From assembly GCF_022829605.1 (NCBI RefSeq), contig NZ_JAKSYD010000114.1, positions 248,001 to 312,000 of the forward strand: a DNA stretch of 64,000 nt, read 5' to 3'. Source of the DNA: Methylobacterium sp. E-065 (GTDB lineage: Bacteria; Pseudomonadota; Alphaproteobacteria; Rhizobiales; Beijerinckiaceae). Of the stretch, positions 57,152 to 64,000 are shown piece after piece. Under the pieces are notes generated by a model, which did not search any database, was not told the origin of the DNA, and saw nothing but the letters and a program-made list of their open reading frames with translations. Numbering within the stretch: position 1 is the first letter of the stretch; the number at the start of each line of letters is the position of its first letter. Both the position numbers and the translations under genes were made by a program.

Positions 57152-57595
57152 TCAGGCGCCCGGCAGCGCGTCGCGAACCGCCACCTGCTCCGCCGCTGCA
57201 GCCGTGCGGCCCTGTCCGATACGCGCCGCCGACTTTACGAGGCTGAGCACATCGCGGCGCATCTGATCGTCGGCGATCTGATTGTAGGCGCGTAGAAGCT
57301 CGACGGCGCCGCTGATACGCAGCAGCGAGGGTCCATTCTCGGTCGTGCTCTCGGGCTCAGGATCGAAGAAGCTCGAAACCGGGACACCGAGCCGTTCGGC
57401 GATCGCCTGCAGACGGCCCGCCCCGACGCGGTTCTTGCCGGTCTCGTACTTCTGGACCTGCTGAAAGCTCACCCCAAGGGCGCTGGCCAGCGCCGATTGG
57501 CTCAGTCCGTTCGCCGCACGCAGGAACGCGATGCGGCTGCCGACACCATGATCGATCGCCGTGGTCTGCTTCGGCTTGGGGCTGGGCTTGGCCAT
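57152..57595 (-). CDS. XRE-family transcriptional regulator
   Basis: 147 residues. The helix-turn-helix at about 20-75 is IAFLRAANGLSQSALASALGVSFQQVQKYETGKNRVGAGRL. The C-terminal 70 residues are helical (SLLRISGAVELLRAYNQI, MRRDVLSLVKSAARI). The architecture resembles alphaproteobacterial XRE regulators of quorum or carbon response. Upstream of the cupin gene with a 77-bp gap. Confidence 0.9.
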   Translation of the reverse strand: MAKPSPKPKQTTAIDHGVGSRIAFLRAANGLSQSALASALGVSFQQVQKYETGKNRVGAGRLQAIAERLGVPVSSFFDPEPESTTENGPSLLRISGAVELLRAYNQIADDQMRRDVLSLVKSAARIGQGRTAAAAEQVAVRDALPGA

Positions 57596-57983
57596 CGTGG
57601 GTGTCCGAACGTCGTCTCTAGTTGGCGGGTGTGCGCAACTGCAACCCGAGCCGCCGACTACAACTCAATGCTGCGTGATCGCACGGCACAGATTCTAGCC
57701 TGCGCGCAATAGATGCCACAGCCACGCCCGGTGCGCAACGAAAGGTCACGCTCGCGACATTTAAGATACCGAAAATGGTCTCCCGACCTGAGCGTCGACC
57801 GCGCGCGATCCAGCAGACATAGGCCGGCCGACTTATTTCATACCAATGAAACTACCCGGAACCTGCGTACGGAATATTTGCGCGGATGCGCAATACGGAC
57901 GCTCTTCATCAATGCGCGTAGAAAATCGACTGTCGAATCGCCTGCCTCAGCGGTATCCGCGGCAACCGGGCTGCGCACGGGCG
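57596..57983. other. 388-bp intergenic region, AT-richer than average
   Basis: Lies between the XRE start and the end of the alpha/beta hydrolase gene. Three direct copies of TGCGCAA occur at 57632, 57732 and 57887. The base composition is visibly lower in GC (TTTAAGATACCGAAAATGG, TTATTTCATACC). It must carry the XRE promoter, and it could encode a small RNA, but I see no complete gene. The 163-residue open frame crossing it has no protein-like features. Confidence 0.4.
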
Positions 57984-58907
57984 TTACGCCCGCGCCGGTG
58001 GCCCGAGCCAGCGAATTACAATCGAGAGTTGTTGATCGTCCAGGAGCGCGGGGGCATGGCCGCAATCGGGTATCTCGACGCGCTCCGTCGGCGGCCCGCG
58101 CCGGGTCATCTCGTCGGCCGTGGAGGCGAGCAGCAGTTCCGAGTGCTCGCCGCGCAGCAACAGGACCGGGCACCGGATCGCGTCCCAGTCGCGCCACATG
58201 CTGACGCTGTAGACACGCCCGGGCCGGAAGGCGTCGCCGATCCCGGGGTCGTAATGAGGCCGCCAGCCGCCGTTCGGTGCCGGGAAGAAGCTGTGCTTGG
58301 CGATGTGCCGCCACTGCTCGTCGGTCAGCGGCCCGAACGCCGCGAGCACGGTGCGCAACCGCGACTCCCCCGAGGCGAGGTTGTGGTGCAGGCGCGGTGC
58401 ATCGCGCAGGCGTGAGCCAATATGGCGGATCGGCGCCCAGGGCAGGAACGGGCCGATGTCGTTGATTACCATCCGGCGGATCGGCGTGTTGGTCGCGGCG
58501 GCCAGCACCATGCCGGTGAGCCCGCCCAGCGACGTGCCGACCCAATCGATCTTACCGGGAATCCGCAGGTGCGCGATGAGCGACGCCATGTCGGCGGCGT
58601 ATTGCGGTAGGCCGTAGAGTTCCGGGTCCTTGAGCCATCCGCTTAGGCCGCGCCCCGGAAGGTCCGGGCAGATCACGCGGTAGCCCATCTTGGCCAGGAG
58701 ATAGCCCAGCGGATCGAAATCCCGGCCCTGGCGGCTCAGGCCGTGCACGCAGATGACCACATGCGGAGAGTCCGGATCGCCCCACTCGACGTAGGCGATG
58801 CGGTGGAAGTCGTGCGGCGCGTAGGCGAGGAAGTCGCCGGTCCGGAACGGCACGTCGGCGCGGCTGAGATCGTCGAGCCGCGGCATCGGGGCCGTCAGGG
58901 CGGCCAT
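57984..58907 (-). CDS. Alpha/beta-hydrolase
   Basis: 307 residues from the ATG at 58907. Oxyanion region VVICVHGLSRQGRDFD, nucleophile elbow WVGTSLGG (Ser), an Asp in the ELLLASTADE region and a His in PDCGHAPALL. It resembles the esterase or haloperoxidase-like group. GTG codons at 58931 and 58919 are alternative starts. The GTG at 58931 overlaps the phasin stop (GTGA), implying coupling. A 12-bp tandem repeat spans this junction. Confidence 0.88.
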   Translation of the reverse strand: MAALTAPMPRLDDLSRADVPFRTGDFLAYAPHDFHRIAYVEWGDPDSPHVVICVHGLSRQGRDFDPLGYLLAKMGYRVICPDLPGRGLSGWLKDPELYGLPQYAADMASLIAHLRIPGKIDWVGTSLGGLTGMVLAAATNTPIRRMVINDIGPFLPWAPIRHIGSRLRDAPRLHHNLASGESRLRTVLAAFGPLTDEQWRHIAKHSFFPAPNGGWRPHYDPGIGDAFRPGRVYSVSMWRDWDAIRCPVLLLRGEHSELLLASTADEMTRRGPPTERVEIPDCGHAPALLDDQQLSIVIRWLGPPARA

Positions 58908-58931
58908 GTCGACGGTCACGTCGACGGTCAC
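58908..58931. repeat. 12-bp tandem repeat at the phasin/hydrolase junction
   Basis: Two perfect copies of GTCGACGGTCAC. Each contains a GTG (reverse strand), so the duplication multiplies the possible start codons of the hydrolase gene (VTVDVTVDM). Confidence 0.8.
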
Positions 58932-59467
58932 GGCGTTTCGGTACGCACGGCCGCCTCGCGGGCGAGCCGGCTCGTGGTCTGATGGAGGTCGACCATCTGG
59001 TCGGTGAGCCGGCGCGCCTGTTCCTGCAGGAAGGTGACGTTGAGGGAAGCGACCTCCCGGGCATCGGCAGCCTGTGCGATGCGCTCCGCGAAATCCAGGT
59101 TGGCGCGGATGTTCGTGTCGGAGGCGACCAAGACTCGGTGCCCGATCTCGCGCATCGCCGCCAGCGTGTGGGCGGCGTTGTCCTCGAACGCATTGTAGAG
59201 CCGCGCCCCGGCGGCCTCCCATTGCTCGCGCATCCTGCGGGCTCCGGCCACGTTGCTCTCGCTCAGCTGGTGGGCGGTCTCCCGGCTGGAGCCCATCACG
59301 GAGCGCCAGCCCTGAAAGGTTTCGGACATCGAGGTCTCGAAGGCGTTGAGCGCCATCTCGCCGGCTTCGGCAAAGCGCTCATAGGCCTCGCGCGCCCGCG
59401 CCACGCTGCTCTCGGCCATGGCCCGTCCCGCCTGAACGGGCACCATCGGCAGGTTGTCGTTCCCCAC
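58928..59467 (-). CDS. Phasin-like protein
   Basis: About 179 residues, start uncertain (GTG at 59467 or 59473, both after GGAGG). Entirely helical and without Cys: REAYERFAEAGEMALNAFETSMSETFQGWRSVM, then ESNVAGARRMREQWEAAGARLYNAFE. This is the phasin-family look (polyhydroxyalkanoate granule surface proteins). Upstream of the hydrolase and divergent from the acyl-CoA ligase, so a storage-lipid role fits. Methylobacteria do store PHB. Confidence 0.75.
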   Translation of the reverse strand: MGNDNLPMVPVQAGRAMAESSVARAREAYERFAEAGEMALNAFETSMSETFQGWRSVMGSSRETAHQLSESNVAGARRMREQWEAAGARLYNAFEDNAAHTLAAMREIGHRVLVASDTNIRANLDFAERIAQAADAREVASLNVTFLQEQARRLTDQMVDLHQTTSRLAREAAVRTETP

Positions 59468-59673
59468 GGTCACCGTCCCTCCGCCGGCCCGGATGGGCCG
59501 AGTCCAGAATATGGGCATCCGCCACGGCCGACGCGCCGTCAACCACGCGTCGTGACAGAAGCCGGCTGCGGCACCGGCCGAGTGCAGATCGGCGATTGAC
59601 AGCAGGAGCCGGCGCGAAATCATCCCATCGCGGAGCGAACGCCACGCCCGCCGCCCGGTCAGAAGGCAAAATC

Positions 59674-61338
59674 ATGACGGAGATTGATCCGCACCCTGCG
59701 CCATCCGGCGAATCCGGCCGCCATCCGTTCGAGAGCGATCTCGATCGGAATCCTGCCAATTACGTGCCGTTGACGCCGGTGAGCCTTCTGGCGCGCGCCG
59801 CATCGGCCGCCGGGGCCCGGATCGCGGTGATCGATGGCGACCGGTACCTAAGCTACAGCGATCTCTATACGCGCTGCCGCCGCCTCGCCTCCGGTCTCGC
59901 GGCCCATGGCGTCGCGCGCCTCGACACCGTGGCGATCCTGGCCCCGAACATCCCTGAAATGATCGAGGCCCATTTCGCCGTGCCGATGCTCGGCGCCGTC
60001 CTCAATCCGCTGAACACGCGCCTCGATCCCGCGTCCATCGCGTTCTCCCTGGCGCATGGCGGCGCCCGCGCGCTGATCGTCGAAGCCGAATCTGCAGCGC
60101 TCGCCACGCAGGCCCTCGCGGAACTGTGGCGGCCCCTGCTGGTGGTGACGATCGGCAAGGCCGATATCGCCGACGCCCTCCCCTACGAAGCTGTCCTCGA
60201 CGCGGGCAATCCCGATTACGCCTGGGCGGGCCCCGCCGACGAGTGGCAGTCGCTCTGCCTGCTCTACACCTCCGGCACGACCGGTGATCCGAAGGGCGCG
60301 GTCTACAGCCATCGTGGCGCCTACCTTCAAGCGCTCGGCAACGCCGTCACCTTCGGGCTCACCGCCGAGAGCGTGTATCTCTGGACGCTGCCGATGTTCC
60401 ATTGCAGCGGCTGGTCTTACCCGTGGGCGAGCGTGGCCGCCTGCGCGACCCAGATCTGCCTGCGCAAGGTCGAACCGGCGGCGATCTTCCGGCTGATCGC
60501 GGCGCATGGCGTGACGCATCTCTGCGGCGCGCCGATCGTGCTCTCCATGATCGCGCACGCGCCGGCCTCGGAGCGCGTCGCCTTTCCGCAACGTGTGCGG
60601 TGCGCAGTCGGCGGGGCGGCCCCGTCCTCGACGATCATCCGCACCATGGAGGAACTGGGCTTCCAGGTGCTGCACCTGTACGGCGCGACCGAGAGTTACG
60701 GCCCCGCCACGGTCTGCCTTGCGCAGCCCGACTGGACGGACCTGGCCGACGCCGAACGCTACACCCGCATGGCGCGGCAGGGTGTGCCACTCGCAACCCT
60801 CGAAGCCGCCGCGGTGGTGGATCCTGCGACAGACCGGCCGGTGCCACAGGACGGCACCACCGTCGGCGAGATCCGGCTCCGCGGAAACACCGTGATGAAG
60901 GGCTATCTCGGCAATCCCGGCGCCACCGCGCAGGCGCTGGCCGGGGGCTGGTACCAGACCGGCGACCTCGCGGTCTGGCATCCGGACGGGTCGGTCGAGA
61001 TCAAGGACCGGGCGAAGGACATCATCATCTCGGGCGGCGAGAACATCTCCAGCCTGGAGGTTGAGGAGGTGCTGATGCGCCATCCCGCGGTGATGCTGGC
61101 CGCCGTGGTGGCGCGGCCCGATTCGACCTGGGGTGAGAGCCCGTGCGCGTTCCTAGAGGTCAAGCCGGGGGCGGAGCCGCCTTCGGATCAGGAACTGATC
61201 GCCTTCTGCCGTGAGCGGATGGCGCGCTTCAAGGTGCCGAAGACCGTGCTGTACGGGCCGCTGCCGAAGACCTCGACGGGGAAGATCCAGAAGTTCGTGC
61301 TGCGGGACCGCGCGCGAGGGCTGTCGGAGTCCTCGTAA
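59674..61338 (+). CDS. Acyl-CoA synthetase (AMP-forming)
   Basis: 554 residues from the ATG at 59674. It activates a carboxylic acid to its CoA thioester. P-loop-like LLYTSGTTGDPKGA, adenylation motif YGATESYGP, hinge YQTGDLAVW, core KDIIISGGENIS and the C-terminal catalytic Lys in PKTSTGKIQK. It is similar to FadD/3-methylmercaptopropionyl-CoA ligase (DmdB) forms that act on short to medium acids; the substrate is unknown. Divergent from the phasin-like gene and convergent with the thiolase-SDR operon. Confidence 0.92.
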   Translation: MTEIDPHPAPSGESGRHPFESDLDRNPANYVPLTPVSLLARAASAAGARIAVIDGDRYLSYSDLYTRCRRLASGLAAHGVARLDTVAILAPNIPEMIEAHFAVPMLGAVLNPLNTRLDPASIAFSLAHGGARALIVEAESAALATQALAELWRPLLVVTIGKADIADALPYEAVLDAGNPDYAWAGPADEWQSLCLLYTSGTTGDPKGAVYSHRGAYLQALGNAVTFGLTAESVYLWTLPMFHCSGWSYPWASVAACATQICLRKVEPAAIFRLIAAHGVTHLCGAPIVLSMIAHAPASERVAFPQRVRCAVGGAAPSSTIIRTMEELGFQVLHLYGATESYGPATVCLAQPDWTDLADAERYTRMARQGVPLATLEAAAVVDPATDRPVPQDGTTVGEIRLRGNTVMKGYLGNPGATAQALAGGWYQTGDLAVWHPDGSVEIKDRAKDIIISGGENISSLEVEEVLMRHPAVMLAAVVARPDSTWGESPCAFLEVKPGAEPPSDQELIAFCRERMARFKVPKTVLYGPLPKTSTGKIQKFVLRDRARGLSESS

Positions 61339-61358
61339 TAGTCGTGCCTCCGGAAGGC

Positions 61359-61688
61359 TCAGCCGCCCGACGCGCCGGGCTTCCAGACCTGCGCAGAGAC
61401 CGCCGCGGCCGCCTCCAGGGCCGCGTGCAGGTCCGGATCGGCGTCGCGCGCACCGGCTCGGATCGCCTTGATCAGAGTCTCGACCGGCTCGGCAGCTAGG
61501 ACATCCGCACCGGTCGCCGACAGGCGATCGGCCTCGGTGATCTCGCGGGACGCGATGCCGATCGCGTTCGCCACCATCAAGGCGACGTAGCGAGCGCGGC
61601 CGGTGAGGCCAGGCACGACCTCCTCGGTCAGGGCCCGACGCGCGGCGTCGAGGAGATACGCGCCGGAGGGATCGTCCCGCATGCTCAT
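61359..61688 (-). CDS. DUF6285 protein
   Basis: 109 residues from the ATG at 61688, which overlaps the stop of the APH-type gene (ATGA). Helical small protein (LLDAARRALTEEVVPGLTGRARYVALMVANAIGIASREI) with an acidic or Ala-rich C-terminal half. It matches the small domain usually found beside acyl-CoA-linked aminoglycoside-phosphotransferase-type genes; to my knowledge it has no assigned function. Confidence 0.7.
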   Translation of the reverse strand: MSMRDDPSGAYLLDAARRALTEEVVPGLTGRARYVALMVANAIGIASREITEADRLSATGADVLAAEPVETLIKAIRAGARDADPDLHAALEAAAAVSAQVWKPGASGG

Positions 61689-62695
61689 TGCCACGCCGCC
61701 GGAGCCGTCGCCCGCAGGATCGCCCGTTCCAGGTCGGGCACCATCCGGCCGGTGAGGGCCAGTTCGAGGGAGAACTCGCGGCCAGAGACGTGGCGTGCGC
61801 CCTGCTCCAGGGCGATCACCGCCCAGCGCAGATGCGCCAGCACCTCCCAATAGGCCACACGTGCGGGGTTGATCGCCCGTCCGCCTGCCTCCGCGTAGCC
61901 CCGGTAGAACGCCGCGCGGGAGCCGATGCCGCCGGCTTCCAGTTCGGGCCGGCCGAAGCGCCAGCAGGTGGCGCAGAACCAGCCGAGATCCTGCGCCGGG
62001 TCGCCCCAGCCGGCGAATTCCCAATCCAGCACGGCCGTGAGACCCTCGGCGTCGACCATGTAGTTGCCGGTGCGGAAATCCCGATGCACGAGGGTCAACG
62101 CCGGGCATGCGGGAGCGCGAAGCTCGCCCCAGCGCAGACCCCACTCGATCGCCGGGCGGCGGGCACCGATCCCGTCGAGGCTGGCGCGCAGCCGCGCGAT
62201 CTCGGCCCGCGCCGGGTCTGGGTCCGGCGCGCCCAGGAAGGCCAGCGATGCGGGCAGCGCCCCGGGATCAACGGCGGCATGGATCCGCGCGAGTTCGCGG
62301 CCTAGGGATTCGGTCAGACGCTCACGGTCGCCGCCCAGCGTCAGGTCCTTTGCGATGCGCGGCCCGAGCCCGACGCCCTCGACGAGCCCCATCAGCGCGA
62401 ACGGCGCACCGATCACCGCGGGGTCGTCGCAGAAGCCGACCGGCTCGGGCACGCGCACGCCGGCGGCCCAGACCGTCTCCAGAATGCGGAACTCCTCGGC
62501 GCGGGATCGGCTCGACGCGATCGTGGCGGCGGCATCCATGCGCAGCACGAAGGCCCGCTTCTCCCCGGAAAGACGACAGCAGACGAGACGATTCTCCTGG
62601 ATCGAGCCGCCGCCGAGGGGCCGTGTCTCCTCGATGACGAGATCCGGGCAGCCGAGATGCCCGGCGATCCAGGCGCGCAGTCGGTCGTGATCCAT
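61685..62695 (-). CDS. APH-type phosphotransferase family protein
   Basis: 336 residues. Kinase-like fold: catalytic loop VHRDFRTGNYMV with Asp and Asn, metal motif LDWEFAGWGDP, and a Gly-rich N-lobe (PLGGGSIQENRL). It lies in an operon with SDR and thiolase genes. Such APH proteins sit with acyl-CoA dehydrogenase or ligase genes in many Proteobacteria and Actinobacteria. This points to lipid or acyl-CoA metabolism rather than antibiotic resistance. The substrate is unknown. Confidence 0.88.
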   Translation of the reverse strand: MDHDRLRAWIAGHLGCPDLVIEETRPLGGGSIQENRLVCCRLSGEKRAFVLRMDAAATIASSRSRAEEFRILETVWAAGVRVPEPVGFCDDPAVIGAPFALMGLVEGVGLGPRIAKDLTLGGDRERLTESLGRELARIHAAVDPGALPASLAFLGAPDPDPARAEIARLRASLDGIGARRPAIEWGLRWGELRAPACPALTLVHRDFRTGNYMVDAEGLTAVLDWEFAGWGDPAQDLGWFCATCWRFGRPELEAGGIGSRAAFYRGYAEAGGRAINPARVAYWEVLAHLRWAVIALEQGARHVSGREFSLELALTGRMVPDLERAILRATAPAAWQ

Positions 62696-62698
62696 CCG

Positions 62699-63466
62699 CT
62701 ACAGGCCCGAGACAAGATGGCCACCATCGACCGCGAGGACGCTGCCGGTCATGTAGGCGCCGGCCCCGGAGGCCAGCAGCAGGAGCGGCCCGTCGAGCTC
62801 GGCCGGCGCGCCGAGCCGGCGCTGCGGCACACGCTTGATCAAGGCCTTACCGGGCTCGGATTCGAAGAACGCATCGTTGAGTTCGGTCTTGATGTAGCCG
62901 GGCGCCAGAGCGTTGACCCGGATCCCGTGGCGCGCCCATTCGAGGGCTAGGCTTTTGGTGAGCTGGACGACACCGGCTTTCGAGGCGGCATAGGGTGCGA
63001 GCCCGCCGGTCACGCGTAACCCCAAGATCGACGCGATATTGACGATGCTGCCGCCATCGCCGTGCCGGACCATGCGCTTTCCCGTGGCCTGAGCGACAAG
63101 CCAAACGCCCTTCAGGTTGGTGTCGAGCACCGCGTCCCACTCCGCCTCGTCGAGGTCGAGGGCGGGCTTGGTCGCGGTGACGCCGGCATTGTTGATCAGG
63201 ACCCAGATCGGCCCGAACCGATCCTCGGCCTCGTCCAGCGCCCGCTCGACGCTACCAAGATCGGTCACGTCCATGACGACGGCATGGGCCTGGCCGCCCG
63301 CCCGCGTCACGGCGGCGACCGTGTCCGCCAGGGCGTCGGCCCGGCGCGCGCACAGCGTCAGCCGCGCGCCCGCACGCGCCAGCGTCCCGGCGAAGTGGCG
63401 GCCGAGCCCGCTGGAGGCCCCGGTCACCAGCACGTGCTGACCGGTCAGGTCGAACAGATCCGTCAT
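62699..63466 (-). CDS. SDR-family oxidoreductase
   Basis: 255 residues from the ATG at 63466. TGASSGLGRH cofactor motif, NNAGV, IVNIASILGLRV and YAASKAGVVQL (Tyr and Lys of the active site) are complete. C-terminal GGHLVSGL. It resembles 3-hydroxyacyl-CoA or beta-ketoacyl reductases. It begins 1 nt after the thiolase stop, so it is translationally linked. Confidence 0.92.
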   Translation of the reverse strand: MTDLFDLTGQHVLVTGASSGLGRHFAGTLARAGARLTLCARRADALADTVAAVTRAGGQAHAVVMDVTDLGSVERALDEAEDRFGPIWVLINNAGVTATKPALDLDEAEWDAVLDTNLKGVWLVAQATGKRMVRHGDGGSIVNIASILGLRVTGGLAPYAASKAGVVQLTKSLALEWARHGIRVNALAPGYIKTELNDAFFESEPGKALIKRVPQRRLGAPAELDGPLLLLASGAGAYMTGSVLAVDGGHLVSGL

Positions 63467-63467
63467 G

Positions 63468-64000
63468 TCAGTGCAGCCGCTCGAACGCCACCGCGATCCC
63501 CTGCCCGCCACCGATGCACATGGTCGCCAGCCCGTAGCGTCCGCCGGTGCGTGTCAGCTCGTAAAGGGTCTTCACGGCGTTGATCGCACCGGAAGCGCCG
63601 ATCGGGTGACCGAGTGCGATGGCGCCGCCATTCGGGTTCACCCGGGCGGGGTCGAGGTCGAGGGCCCGTGAGACCGCACAGGCCTGGGCCGCGAACGCCT
63701 CGTTCGACTCGATCACGTCGAAATCCGCAGGCCGCAGGCCCGTCCGGTCGAGCAGCCGGCGCACCGCGGGGACCGGCCCCATGCCCATCTCGGACGGGTC
63801 GACGCCCGCATGGGCGTAGCCGACGATCCGGGCCAGGGGCTTGGCGCCCGAGCGCTCGGCCTCCGCCGCACTCGACAGGACGAGGGCGGCGGCGCCGTCG
63901 TTCAGGCCTGAAGCGTTGCCGGCGGTGACGCTGCCGGTCTTGGAGAAGGCCGGGCGCAACTTGGCGAGATCCTCGACGCTGGTCGCCTTGGGATGCTCGT
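63468..64000 (-). CDS. Thiolase (acetyl-CoA acetyltransferase family), partial
   Basis: The 3' part of a thiolase, cut by the window edge; the frame stays open to 64000. [19 protein letters not shown], then [31 protein letters not shown] (catalytic His) and [14 protein letters not shown] (catalytic Cys). The upstream half with the acyl-binding Cys is not in the window. It could be a degradative 3-ketoacyl-CoA thiolase or a biosynthetic one. First visible gene of thiolase-SDR-APH-DUF6285. Confidence 0.93.
   Translation of the reverse strand, partial: EHPKATSVEDLAKLRPAFSKTGSVTAGNASGLNDGAAALVLSSAAEAERSGAKPLARIVGYAHAGVDPSEMGMGPVPAVRRLLDRTGLRPADFDVIESNEAFAAQACAVSRALDLDPARVNPNGGAIALGHPIGASGAINAVKTLYELTRTGGRYGLATMCIGGGQGIAVAFERLH

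Noticed and set aside
57713..58204. 163-residue ORF across the 57.6-58 kb gap
   Set aside because: Runs into the real hydrolase gene on the other strand; Arg/Ala-rich with no conserved-looking block.
61685..62695. Aminoglycoside resistance gene
   Set aside because: The kinase fold is APH-like, but the operon with thiolase and SDR argues for acyl-CoA metabolism.

Overview
This is GC-rich alphaproteobacterial chromosome, most likely Methylobacterium/Methylorubrum (Hyphomicrobiales). The assignment is inferred from recognised proteins and gene order (L21-L27-Obg-ProB-ProA-NadD-RsfS-RlmH-EnvC-CtpA-YibQ-RppH, the 180 kDa NAD-glutamate dehydrogenase, MucR, GapR-type DUF2312, an Irr-like box before bfd-bfr, EcfG-like promoters). 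No database search was possible. I see no rRNA, tRNA, insertion sequence, prophage, CRISPR array or plasmid signature. The sequence is a nearly continuous run of chromosomal genes.

Layout. 1-7.2 kb: GapR-like protein, a secreted phosphodiesterase-type hydrolase, asd, two unknown envelope proteins, and a gamma-glutamyltransferase family protein. 7.2-13.8 kb: an exported protein of unknown function, alkB, the dapB-gpmA pair, an iron-storage operon bfd-bfr, ruvA, a YceI protein and a small exported protein; two copies of a hairpin-rich intergenic repeat lie here. 13.8-26.6 kb: the information-processing and envelope block, from rplU-rpmA through obgE, proB, proA, nadD, rsfS, rlmH, an EnvC-like factor, ctpA, a YibQ-like protein and rppH to a DUF2939 protein. 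26.6-37.7 kb: a single-domain response regulator, a YoaK-WD40 pair, a DUF2937 protein, an O-antigen ligase-like membrane protein, an esterase, rsmB, panE, guaB and a DUF3313-like lipoprotein. 37.8-49.4 kb: four MFS transporters, a DoxX protein, a MarR regulator and gdhB. 49.6-57.6 kb: a MucR-family regulator without cysteines divergent from an outer-membrane beta-barrel protein, an SDR without the catalytic Tyr, tadA, two small stress-type genes (CsbD, DUF1328) with EcfG-like promoters, rluB-rsmD, a cupin and an XRE regulator. 58-64 kb: an acyl-CoA or lipid module (hydrolase, phasin-like protein, acyl-CoA ligase, DUF6285, APH-type kinase, SDR, thiolase cut by the window end).

How the genes work together. 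dapB and asd belong to lysine/threonine synthesis, proB-proA to proline synthesis, gdhB to glutamate catabolism and guaB to GMP synthesis. rplU, rpmA, obgE, rsfS, rlmH, rsmB, rsmD and rluB all act on the ribosome. The EnvC-like factor, CtpA and YibQ form a conserved envelope/division-associated set. bfd-bfr stores and releases iron.

I did not find a convincing undescribed multi-gene system. The best leads are regulatory or structural: paired palindromes in the L21/L27 leaders, two ribosome-related genes (rsfS, rsmB) that seem to lack ATG/GTG/TTG starts, a palindromic repeat that supplies the 5' end of the EnvC-like gene, and the acyl-CoA/APH/DUF6285 operon of unknown substrate.
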